Assembly: GCA_003154555.1 (NCBI GenBank) | Contig: PMDT01000158.1 | Span: forward strand, 18,845-29,500 | Direction of reading: 5' to 3' | Source: Spirochaetaceae bacterium | GTDB lineage: Bacteria > Spirochaetota > Spirochaetia > SZUA-6 > Fen-1364 | DNA length: 10,656 bases | Shown here: in pieces, positions 1 to 6,479 of the stretch | How the letters are laid out: every line of letters starts with the position of its first letter | Position numbering within the stretch: the first letter of the stretch is position 1 | The notes under the pieces: generated by a model | Told to the model about the DNA's origin: nothing | Databases searched by the model: none | What the model saw: the letters and a program-made list of their open reading frames with translations, nothing else | Made by a program: the position numbers and the translations under genes

Positions 1-1
1 G

Positions 2-32
2 TCCGTACCCGGATACGGATTCGGATACGGAA
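2..32. promoter_or_regulatory. Operator array 1 for the LacI-family regulator, upstream of unit 1
   Basis: Positions 2-19 form an 18-bp inverted repeat (TCCGTACCCGGATACGGA) with only one mismatched pair (8 against 13) and a central C/G step, the layout LacI-family dimers bind. The right half, GGATACGG (11-18), recurs directly at 23-30, a 12-bp pitch. The block aligns without gaps to the array at 5592-5622, with 27 of 31 bases identical, so both are probably sites for the same protein. The obvious candidate is the LacI-family product encoded at 4484-5497. If the geometry matches the second site, the promoter lies just left of the window. That this is an operator is inference from symmetry, duplication and placement before the first gene of each unit. 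Confidence 0.7.
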
Positions 33-80
33 TGCTTGCGGGCGTGGGAACCGTCACATAGGGAAAGAGGCGTGAAGAAA

Positions 81-1259
81 ATGGCAAAACAAGCACAAAA
101 GCATTTGGAGGAGTCACCGAATACCGCACTCGCCGAATGGAAAGCAACAGCTGAGCGCTTTGAGCAGCGTATCAGGGACGCGCAGCTTGCGAATCCCCCC
201 ACACGAGACAGGGTCAAGGGTGCCATCAAAAGGACCGGAACGGGACGCTGTCCCGCCTGGATCAAGCGCCTGTCAATGGACGTTGTCGTCCGCTATGGAG
301 ACGATCTTGCCGACGTATTCTGCGAGTACCCCGATGACCTGATCAGGCTCGCCCCGTATGAGCTCTGGATCGGGCACCAGCCCGCGGACCGACCGGACAA
401 GGTGGATCCTGTCTTCGTCCTCACGCAGGACGCGCAGTGGAGGGACGAATGGGGGACACGCTGGGCGCACTCCGCCGGCGGAACAGGCGCGCACCAGATG
501 AGCTTTCCCATCGAAGACTGGTCCCAGCTGGACGACTATATCGCCCACCAGCTCCCGAAGGCCGACGCTCCGGGGCGATTCGATCCGGTTCTCCCGGACA
601 TAAAGATGTACAAGGGATCCAAGTACCTGCTGGGCAGAATCGGCCTTCTTCTGAACGAGCGGCTGAACGGAATACGCGGCGTGCAGAATGTCCTGACGGA
701 CCTCTACACAAACGAAACCGAGCTCCGCAGGCTGTGCGACGCCATTGTGGAATACGATCACGGCATGATCCGTCAATGGGCGAAGCTCGGTGCCGACGGT
801 CTCTTCCTCACGGAGGACTGGGGCATGCAGACGGGGCTCATGATCTCGCCTGTCATGTGGCGGAGGATATTCAAGCCCTACTACGCGCGCATGATCGACG
901 AAGCTCATTCACTCGGGATGGACGTGATGCTCCATAGCTGCGGCAACGTCATGGACATCGTGGGCGATTTCATCGACATCGGTCTCGATGTCCTCGATCC
1001 AATCCAGCCGACCGCAATGGACATCACCGAGGTGGCGAAGAGGTTCGGCGGGCACATCTCATTCCTGGGCGCGATCAATGCCCGCGAGATGCTTTCCACG
1101 TTCAGCCCCCAGCAGGTGAAGGACATGGTGCGGCGCACCATCGATACGCTGGCCCGCCCGTTCGGGGGGAGCCTCATCGTATCGCCCGATAATGTGCTGA
1201 CGCCCGATGTGCCTCTTGCAAATATCCGGGCGATGGTCGAAGCATGCCATGAGGGGTGA
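81..1259 (+). CDS. Uroporphyrinogen decarboxylase-superfamily protein (probable methyltransferase-like enzyme, not heme biosynthesis)
   Basis: A 392-residue protein of the URO-D/MtaA-CmuA TIM-barrel superfamily. The ATG at 81 is chosen because GGGAAAGAGG (61-70) sits 10 bases before it; a GTG at 72 is too close to that site and an ATG at 36 overlaps the operator region. Recognisable blocks are a DEWGTRW segment, a TEDWGMQTGL segment, LHSCGN with His285 and Cys287 in the H-x-C arrangement that binds zinc in MtaA/CmuA-type methyltransferases, and a DVLDPIQP segment after it. The last segment reads SPDNVLTPDVP, without the distal cysteine usual in those methyltransferases. Proteins of this subgroup occur in carbohydrate operons, and their reaction is poorly defined. 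As first gene of a sugar operon, a role in heme synthesis is unlikely. A methyl or one-carbon transfer, or decarboxylation of a sugar-derived substrate, is only a guess. Confidence 0.88.
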   Translation: MAKQAQKHLEESPNTALAEWKATAERFEQRIRDAQLANPPTRDRVKGAIKRTGTGRCPAWIKRLSMDVVVRYGDDLADVFCEYPDDLIRLAPYELWIGHQPADRPDKVDPVFVLTQDAQWRDEWGTRWAHSAGGTGAHQMSFPIEDWSQLDDYIAHQLPKADAPGRFDPVLPDIKMYKGSKYLLGRIGLLLNERLNGIRGVQNVLTDLYTNETELRRLCDAIVEYDHGMIRQWAKLGADGLFLTEDWGMQTGLMISPVMWRRIFKPYYARMIDEAHSLGMDVMLHSCGNVMDIVGDFIDIGLDVLDPIQPTAMDITEVAKRFGGHISFLGAINAREMLSTFSPQQVKDMVRRTIDTLARPFGGSLIVSPDNVLTPDVPLANIRAMVEACHEG

Positions 1260-2046
1260 GCCGCCGACGGCAAGACTCCACGCACGGGTCGCCGTGGTCA
1301 CCGGCGGGGGCGGGGGGATCGGCAGCGCCGTCTGCCGCGCCCTGGCGGAGGAAGGAGCAAAGGTTGCTGTCTGCGATTCCCGCCGGGAGGCTGCGCGCGC
1401 GGTTGCCGACGAGATAGCGGCAACGGGCGGCAGCGCGGCCGCGTGGTCCTTCGATGTTTCCGACAGGGCAGCGGTGGAAAATGCCGCCAGCGGCATCGAG
1501 GATACGCTGGGCAGCCTCGACATCTGGGTCAACAATGCCGGGGTCTCCCGGATTGTTCCGTTCCTCGATTGCACCGACGAGATATGGGAGCAGACGCTGG
1601 CGATCAACCTGACGGGCGCCTTCATCGGCTGCCAGGCGGCCATCCGCCGGATGCTGCCGCGGGGTCGGGGGACGATCGTCAACATGTCCTCCCAATCCGG
1701 CAAGACCGGCAACAGCCAGTACGCGGCCTACTGTGCGAGCAAGTTCGCCGTCATTGGCATGACGCAGTCACTCGCCGTCGAGTTTGCAAAGAGCGGGATT
1801 CGCATCAACGCAGTCTGCCCGGGGATCGTCTTTACGGCTCTCTGGGACGGGATGGTGGACGACTATGCCCGCAAGAGGAGCATCCCGCCGGGCGAGGTGA
1901 GGCCCTACCTTGAATCCAGGATCCCCATGGGACGGCTTTGCACGCCCGAGGACGTCGGTCGCACGGTCGTTTTCCTGGCGAGCGATGATGCGTCGTATAT
2001 CACGGGCCAGGCGATAAACCTGGCCGGCGGCGCGGAGATGCACTGA
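1249..2046 (+). CDS. Short-chain dehydrogenase/reductase, NAD-type (SDR 1)
   Basis: A 265-residue classical SDR, normal length for the family. It has the TGGGGGIG nucleotide-binding glycine motif (residues 18-25), NNAG (95-98), and a catalytic set of Ser148, Tyr161 and Lys165 in the context YCASK. An aspartate (Asp43) ends the second beta strand (VAVCD), which in this family usually favours NAD over NADP. The ATG at 1249 overlaps the end of the upstream gene by 11 bp. No convincing ribosome binding site precedes it, so translation is probably coupled. An in-frame ATG at 1207 lies deep in the previous gene and would add a tail unlike SDR N-termini. The likely role is oxidation of a hydroxyl on a sugar or polyol in the cytoplasm, with the substrate unknown. 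A second, distinct SDR begins the next unit. Confidence 0.92.
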   Translation: MRGEPPTARLHARVAVVTGGGGGIGSAVCRALAEEGAKVAVCDSRREAARAVADEIAATGGSAAAWSFDVSDRAAVENAASGIEDTLGSLDIWVNNAGVSRIVPFLDCTDEIWEQTLAINLTGAFIGCQAAIRRMLPRGRGTIVNMSSQSGKTGNSQYAAYCASKFAVIGMTQSLAVEFAKSGIRINAVCPGIVFTALWDGMVDDYARKRSIPPGEVRPYLESRIPMGRLCTPEDVGRTVVFLASDDASYITGQAINLAGGAEMH

Positions 2047-2055
2047 GCGGAGAGC

Positions 2056-2072
2056 GAGGAGGGAACGGATTG
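2056..2072 (+). promoter_or_regulatory. Strong ribosome binding site fixing a TTG start
   Basis: GAGGAGGG at 2056-2063 lies 6 bases before TTG at 2070. There is no ATG or GTG at the family-typical N-terminus, while TTG gives an opening (M)EIYLDTA that matches small transaldolases residue for residue in style, including the conserved Asp6. The rare start codon is therefore well supported. Confidence 0.75.
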
Positions 2073-2723
2073 GAAATCTACCTGGACACCGCCCATGTCG
2101 CGGACATCGCAAAGGCCGTCAAGACCGGCTGCATCAGCGGCGTCACGACCAATCCCACGATCGTGAGTCGCGAAGGTACTCCGCTGCGGCAGTGCATCAC
2201 GGCCATCGCCGCGGTCGACCCCGCGCTCACGATACTCGTCGAGGCAGTCTCCCCGACTGCAAAAGAACTCATCGACGAAGCGCATCGCCTGGCGGAGCTC
2301 GCGGCTCACGTCGTGGTCAAGCTGCCCATGACGCCGCATGGTCTTGCCGCCGCGAGGAGCCTCTCACGCGCCGGCATCCGCACGACGGTGACGCTCGTTT
2401 TCGGGCTCACCCAGGCCATCGCCGCAAGCTGCGCGGGGGCGGAATACATCGCCCCGTTTGTCGGCAGGCTGGACGACATGAACATGGGCGGTCTTGCGCT
2501 CGTGCGGTCGATCAAGGAGACTTTCCGCGCGCAGGCCGTCGGGACGAAGATCATCGCGGCCTCCATACGATCGTGCCAGGCCGTTGCGGACCTGTTCACG
2601 GCCGGCTGTGACGTCGTTACCATGCCGGCGGCGATATTCTGGAAGATGCTCGAGCATCCGCTCACCGAGGCGGGGCTCCTGCAATTCGAGAAGGACTGGA
2701 AGACAGTTCCCGGGACCCTGTGA
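2070..2723 (+). CDS. Small (TalC/FSA-type) transaldolase
   Basis: A 217-residue single-domain class I aldolase of the transaldolase/fructose-6-phosphate aldolase family, full length. The start reads EIYLDTAHV, with Asp6. GVTTNPTIV (residues 24-32) is the family signature, and HVVVKLP carries the Schiff-base Lys84. AEYIAPFVGRLDD (124-136) and AASIRS (163-168) are the regions that hold the substrate phosphate. Compared with E. coli FsaA, Gln59 corresponds to Glu58 here and Tyr131 to Phe130. Both match the residues of true transaldolases, so transfer of a dihydroxyacetone unit between sugar phosphates seems likelier than simple fructose-6-phosphate cleavage. It sits 23 bp after SDR 1 and 28 bp before the class II aldolase. 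Its presence in a dedicated operon argues for a specialised donor ketose rather than the general pentose phosphate pathway. Confidence 0.9.
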   Translation: MEIYLDTAHVADIAKAVKTGCISGVTTNPTIVSREGTPLRQCITAIAAVDPALTILVEAVSPTAKELIDEAHRLAELAAHVVVKLPMTPHGLAAARSLSRAGIRTTVTLVFGLTQAIAASCAGAEYIAPFVGRLDDMNMGGLALVRSIKETFRAQAVGTKIIAASIRSCQAVADLFTAGCDVVTMPAAIFWKMLEHPLTEAGLLQFEKDWKTVPGTL

Positions 2724-2751
2724 CAACGCTCCGGGGAGAAAGGATACCTGA

Positions 2752-3780
2752 ATGCCACTCGTGACCGACTACACGCACGTCAAGGAAGTCTACCAGGAAG
2801 CAGCCGAGCTCGGCGTCGGTCTCCCGGTCTATTGTGCTGAGGACAGGGAGACCCTGGAGGCGATACTGGCGGCGGCAAAGGAAATGGGCGCGCGCATCGG
2901 GCGCGACGACATTCCCATCATACCGGCCTGGACCTCGCGTTATCCGTCCCGGGGTCAGATGACCCTTCTTACCGCCTGCGGCGATCCCATCCTGGGCACG
3001 CGCCTCATGATGTCAGACCTTGCCGCGATGACCAGCGGGACCAGCCCCTACCGCAAGCTCCGGGTGCTGCCGCACCTGGATCACGCCTTCCCGTGGATCG
3101 ACGGTGACGTCATGGAGATGTTCACCGACGCGTTCGCCTCCATCATGTGCGACGCAAGTGAGAAGCCGTTCGATGAAAACGTGCGCCTCACGGCGGAGTT
3201 CGCCGATCGTGTCCGTGGACGCGTCGTCGTAGAGGGGGCCGTCGACGAGATATTCGAGGCGGGCGGGGTCGGGAAGAACGAGCCGACGACCGTGGAGCAG
3301 GCGCGCCGATTCCTGCGCGCGACGGGCGTCGACATCATCGTGCCGAATGTCGGCACCGAGCATCGCGCCACCGCCGACCAGGTGCGGTACCGCTCCGACC
3401 GCGCGCGGGAAATCAGCGCCGCGGTCGGCAGGATCCTCTGCATCCATGGCACCTCCTCCGTGATGCCCGACGACCTGCCGCGGCTCCCGGATGACGGGTT
3501 TGTGAAGATCAATATCTACACGACGCTCGCCGTGCACGGCGGCCAGGCCGTTGCGCGGCAGGTGCTGGACACGATCGAAGACATGTTCGGCCCGGCACAG
3601 CTGCGCGCGCTGGTCGCCGACAAGCTGCTCGGGGAGGCCGTCCTGTCGCGGAAGCCCCCTGCGCAGCCGAAGCTCGCCATGGTGGCCAACCCGCCGCGCC
3701 GCGATGCGTGGTTCGCCGCCGTGCGCGACCGGTGCCTGGATTTTCTTTCGGTGTTTCACTATGAAAGGTATGCGCGATGA
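2752..3780 (+). CDS. Divergent class II (zinc) ketose aldolase
   Basis: A 342-residue protein of the class II fructose/tagatose-bisphosphate aldolase superfamily. Visible landmarks in order are LPHLDHA (catalytic Asp110, zinc His111), MCDASEKPFDENV (132-144), VEGAVDEIFEAGG (160-172), GTEHRA with probable zinc ligand His204, CIHGTSS with probable zinc ligand His232 (230-236), and KINIYTT (252-258). These place it in the fold and keep the metal and catalytic residues. Two segments that normally hold the ketose phosphate are changed: the usual GGSG loop reads GTSS, and the aspartate of the usual NIDT block is Tyr256. Substrate may therefore differ from a ketose bisphosphate. A purine-rich ribosome binding site (2733-2743) precedes the ATG. 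The stop overlaps the next start by 4 bp, so it is cotranslated with the isomerase. It would split a ketose, probably phosphorylated, into two shorter units in the cytoplasm. Confidence 0.85.
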   Translation: MPLVTDYTHVKEVYQEAAELGVGLPVYCAEDRETLEAILAAAKEMGARIGRDDIPIIPAWTSRYPSRGQMTLLTACGDPILGTRLMMSDLAAMTSGTSPYRKLRVLPHLDHAFPWIDGDVMEMFTDAFASIMCDASEKPFDENVRLTAEFADRVRGRVVVEGAVDEIFEAGGVGKNEPTTVEQARRFLRATGVDIIVPNVGTEHRATADQVRYRSDRAREISAAVGRILCIHGTSSVMPDDLPRLPDDGFVKINIYTTLAVHGGQAVARQVLDTIEDMFGPAQLRALVADKLLGEAVLSRKPPAQPKLAMVANPPRRDAWFAAVRDRCLDFLSVFHYERYAR

Positions 3781-4469
3781 AGCGGTCTGAGATCGACAGG
3801 GCAATCCGCGCGGCGCAGGACGTCCTGCGGGCACACGATTTCATGCTGCCGCCATTCGCCTCCTGGACGCCCGCGCAGTGGCGGAAGGCCGGACCGGAAT
3901 GCAGCCGCATATTCGATTGCCGGCTGGGATGGGACGTGAGCGATTTCGGCGTCGGGGACTTCGACCGGCTGGGCGCCGTGCTCTTCACCATCCGCAACGG
4001 GAACCTTCGCACGCCGGGTCTTGGCACGCCGTACGCGGAGAAGGTCATCATCCTGACGCCGAATCAGCGCCTGCCGCTCCACCTCCACTGGTCGAAAACG
4101 GAAGACATCATCAACCGCGGGGGAGGGCGTCTCGTGATGGAGCTCTACGCCGTGCGCGACGATGACGCCGTGGACCGCGAGTCGCCTGTCACGGTATATT
4201 GCGACGGCAGGGAGATGAGCGTTCGGCCCGGCGTGCCGGTGGTGATGAATCCCGGAGAAAGCATGACGCTTGCACCGGGGATGTACCATCGCTTCTGGGC
4301 CGACGGCGCCGGGGGCACGCTCCTGGCAGGGGAGGTCTCCTCCGTGAACGACGACGAGACGGACAACCTGTTCGCGGAGCACGTCAGCCGCTTCGCCGCC
4401 GTGGAAGAGGACGTGCCGGCGGCTTTTGTCCTCTGCAACGAGTACGGGTCGCGGATGCAGAATCGTTGA
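3777..4469 (+). CDS. D-lyxose ketol-isomerase family protein (cupin sugar isomerase)
   Basis: A 230-residue cupin enzyme with the length and sequence style of D-lyxose isomerase (EC 5.3.1.15; E. coli YdaE type). The metal site is visible as LHLHWSKTED, giving His102, His104 and Glu109, with the fourth ligand His171 in GMYHRFW. The NRGGG turn after the first set (113-117) and the APGMYHRFWA block are typical. Characterised family members interconvert D-lyxose with D-xylulose and D-mannose with D-fructose, using a divalent metal such as manganese. The start overlaps the aldolase stop (ATGA). In this operon it would turn an aldose into the ketose form needed by the aldolase or transaldolase. Family membership is clear; the true substrate here could be another aldose or a modified sugar. 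Confidence 0.88.
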   Translation: MKRSEIDRAIRAAQDVLRAHDFMLPPFASWTPAQWRKAGPECSRIFDCRLGWDVSDFGVGDFDRLGAVLFTIRNGNLRTPGLGTPYAEKVIILTPNQRLPLHLHWSKTEDIINRGGGRLVMELYAVRDDDAVDRESPVTVYCDGREMSVRPGVPVVMNPGESMTLAPGMYHRFWADGAGGTLLAGEVSSVNDDETDNLFAEHVSRFAAVEEDVPAAFVLCNEYGSRMQNR

Positions 4470-4483
4470 AACCGGGGTAAAGG

Positions 4484-5497
4484 ATGGCAAGCACCGTTTA
4501 CGATATTGCCCGGGCGGCTTCGGTCAGCACGACGACCGTCCTGCGCGCCCTGTGGGACAAGGACGACATCAAGCCCGAGACAAAGGAGCGCATCCTCAAG
4601 CTCGCCGCGGAAATGAACTATCGCCCGAACCTCGTCGCGCGCAGCCTGACGCTGGGCAGCTCCCACTTCGTCGGCATGCTCGTCACCCCGTCGGTCACGA
4701 CGACATATGCGTCATCAATCGGGCTGGTGGTGCGGACCGTGAGAAAAGCCGGCTATGGCACCCTCTGCTATACCACCGACGGCCGTCCTGACAGCGAGCG
4801 CATGTGCCTGGAGCAGCTTGCCTCCGCGCGCGTGGCGGGGGCCATCGTTATCCCCGAGGCGGACACGAAGAATGTGCCGATTTACCAGGAAATGGCGGAC
4901 TCCGGCATGAAGCTGGTCGTCGCCCACTCCTGCATCGACGGGCTCAACGTCCCCCAGGTGGTCGGCGACAACTACCAGGTCACGTATCTCTCCGCGCGCT
5001 ACCTGCTCTCTCTCGGTCACACGAATATCGTCTATCTCGCCATACCGCAGGATTGCCTCCTGGGCAGGGAAAGGGCGCGCGGTTTCCGTGACGCGCTGCA
5101 GGAGGCGGGCATTCCCGTCTCTCCTGCCTCCATCGTGACGTGCGGCAACAGCGAGGAGGCCGGACGAAAAGCCCTGACCGCGCTGCTCCAGCGCAAGAAG
5201 GCGCCGACGGCGATCATCGCGCGCCACGATTCCGTGGCCCTGGGCGTCATGCGGGCAGCTTTCGCCGCCGGTCTTTCGATTCCCGACGACCTGTCGCTGA
5301 TCGGCAACTCCGATATCCCGGTTGCCGATCTGCTCCGCGTGCCGCTCACCTCCATCCGTCACCCCGCCGAGGAGGTGGCGCGTACCGCCATCACGAAGCT
5401 CGTCAGCATGCTGGGCGGCGCGAAGATCGAGCTGGACATCACGAAGCTGGGCGTGGAGCTGATAAAGCGGGCATCGTGCGCGCCTGCGAAAGAATAG
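4484..5497 (+). CDS. LacI-family transcriptional regulator, probable repressor of both units
   Basis: A 337-residue LacI/GalR regulator. The N-terminal helix-turn-helix runs over residues 4-23 (VYDIARAASVSTTTVLRALW), followed by the hinge YRPNLVARSL, with Leu55 at the position that inserts into the central CpG step of LacI-type operators. The rest is a periplasmic-binding-protein-like effector domain, with SLGHTNIVYLA, RARGFRDAL and the closing SIRHPAEEVARTAI segment. The common GFDD/GYDN block of the effector domain reads GNSD (274-277), which may reflect an unusual ligand. It lies 14 bp after the isomerase gene and is the last gene of unit 1. Matching palindromic sites before unit 1 and unit 2 make autoregulation and control of the transporter unit likely. 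The inducer is probably the imported sugar or an intermediate of its breakdown. Confidence 0.92.
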   Translation: MASTVYDIARAASVSTTTVLRALWDKDDIKPETKERILKLAAEMNYRPNLVARSLTLGSSHFVGMLVTPSVTTTYASSIGLVVRTVRKAGYGTLCYTTDGRPDSERMCLEQLASARVAGAIVIPEADTKNVPIYQEMADSGMKLVVAHSCIDGLNVPQVVGDNYQVTYLSARYLLSLGHTNIVYLAIPQDCLLGRERARGFRDALQEAGIPVSPASIVTCGNSEEAGRKALTALLQRKKAPTAIIARHDSVALGVMRAAFAAGLSIPDDLSLIGNSDIPVADLLRVPLTSIRHPAEEVARTAITKLVSMLGGAKIELDITKLGVELIKRASCAPAKE

Positions 5498-5560
5498 TCG
5501 CATGCTCGCGCGGCGAATCCGCCAAGGGATGACCACATAATCAACAGATGAAGAAAAAGC

Positions 5561-5590
5561 TTGACGCCAGCTTCCGGGACATGCTAAGAG
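5561..5590 (+). promoter_or_regulatory. Sigma-70-type promoter of unit 2
   Basis: TTGACG (5561-5566) matches five of six bases of the -35 consensus. It is followed by an extended -10 element, TG-C-TAAGAG (5582-5590), after an 18-base spacer. Transcription would begin near 5597, inside the palindromic operator, the usual position for steric repression. The -10 hexamer itself is weak (three of six), so the extended TG would matter. No strong intrinsic terminator separates unit 1 from this promoter, so some read-through is possible. Confidence 0.6.
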
Positions 5591-5591
5591 T

Positions 5592-5630
5592 TACGTATCC
5601 GGATACGGAATCGGGTACGGAACCGGATAC
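5592..5630. promoter_or_regulatory. Operator array 2: perfect palindrome plus direct half-sites at 12-bp pitch
   Basis: CGTATCCGGATACG (5594-5607) is a perfect 14-bp palindrome with a central CpG, the standard format of LacI-family operators. Its right half GGATACGG (5601-5608) is followed by GGGTACGG (5613-5620) and GGATAC (5625-5630), each 12 bp apart. The array covers the predicted transcription start and resembles the block at 2-32 (27 of 31 aligned bases identical). Binding by the neighbouring LacI-family protein is inferred, not shown. Confidence 0.75.
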
Positions 5631-5663
5631 ATGCCTGAGACACCGGTGAGGGGTAAGTCGGAA

Positions 5664-6479
5664 ATGAACGCAAATATCAAGGGCAGGGTAGCGCTCGTCA
5701 CGGGCGCGAGCGCCGGTATCGGCAGGGCCACGGCGTTGGCGTTCGGTGATGAAGGGGCGAAAGTGATTGTTGCGGCGCGGCGCAGCGAGCAGGGCGAGGA
5801 GACGGTTGACCTCATTCACCGCCGCGGGGGAACCGCCGCTTTCGTCCGCGCGGATATCTCAAAGGCCGCGGACGTCGAGGCCATGGTGAAGCGCGCCGTG
5901 GAGATTTACGGAAGGCTCGATATCGCGTGCAATAACGCGGGAGTCGCGGGTCCCCACCTCGTGTTCACGGCCGATTTCCCCGAGCAGGAATGGGACAATG
6001 TGATTGGAACGAATCTCAAGGGCGTCTGGCTCTGCCTGAAATACGAAATCCGCCAGATGCTCACGCAGAAAAGTGGAGCAATCGTGAACGTGTCGTCGGT
6101 GGCCGGATTGAACGGCGGCTGGTTCAACTCGGCCTACTACGCGAGCAAGCACGGGGTCATCGGCCTGACCAAGGCGTCCGCCGTGGAATATGCAAAGGAC
6201 GGCATCCGGATCAATGCCGTCTGTCCGGGCACGATCCGCACGCAAATGGCCGAGCAGACCATGTTCAAGAAAAAGGACGGTGTGTCCGCGATCCGCCAGG
6301 CGGCGCTCCACCCCATCGGCCGTATCGGCGCGGAGGAAGAGGTGGCGGCGGCCGTTGTCTGGCTGTGCTCGGATGCGGCGTCCTTCGTTGTCGGCCATGC
6401 GATGGTGGTCGATGGCGGCTTTCTGTCACGGTCCGGACCCGTCGTCGTCGAAGGCATCGACCCGCAGACATTGGCATGA
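5664..6479 (+). CDS. Short-chain dehydrogenase/reductase, NADP-type (SDR 2)
   Basis: A 271-residue classical SDR and first gene of the transporter unit. It shows TGASAGIG (residues 13-20), NNAG (90-93), and the catalytic Ser145, Tyr158 and Lys162 in the context YYASK, then VCPGTIRT and a C-terminal VVDGGF block. The second beta strand ends in AARR (37-40) rather than an aspartate, a pattern usually linked to NADP(H). The ATG at 5664 is preferred because GAGGGG (5648-5653) lies 10 bases upstream. An in-frame ATG at 5631 directly abuts the last operator half-site and would add eleven residues that SDRs do not have. Being encoded with the transporter suggests it acts first on the imported compound or on an early intermediate. 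It differs clearly from the SDR of unit 1, so the two probably catalyse different steps, perhaps an oxidation-reduction pair. Confidence 0.92.
   Translation: MNANIKGRVALVTGASAGIGRATALAFGDEGAKVIVAARRSEQGEETVDLIHRRGGTAAFVRADISKAADVEAMVKRAVEIYGRLDIACNNAGVAGPHLVFTADFPEQEWDNVIGTNLKGVWLCLKYEIRQMLTQKSGAIVNVSSVAGLNGGWFNSAYYASKHGVIGLTKASAVEYAKDGIRINAVCPGTIRTQMAEQTMFKKKDGVSAIRQAALHPIGRIGAEEEVAAAVVWLCSDAASFVVGHAMVVDGGFLSRSGPVVVEGIDPQTLA

Noticed and set aside
273..908. Open frame of 211 codons on the minus strand
   Set aside because: It is fully antisense to the URO-D-family gene, with no recognisable family and no upstream ribosome binding site that I can support.
81..1259. Heme biosynthesis enzyme HemE
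   Set aside because: The His-x-Cys motif and the sugar-operon setting fit the methyltransferase-like branch, and no other heme gene is nearby.
5512..5523. Hairpin GGCG-AATC-CGCC after the regulator gene as a terminator
   Set aside because: The stem has only four pairs and no T-run follows, so I do not call an intrinsic terminator between the two units.
5631..5663. Start of SDR 2 at ATG 5631
   Set aside because: It abuts the operator half-sites and has no ribosome binding site, whereas ATG 5664 has GAGGGG at a good distance and gives a standard SDR N-terminus.
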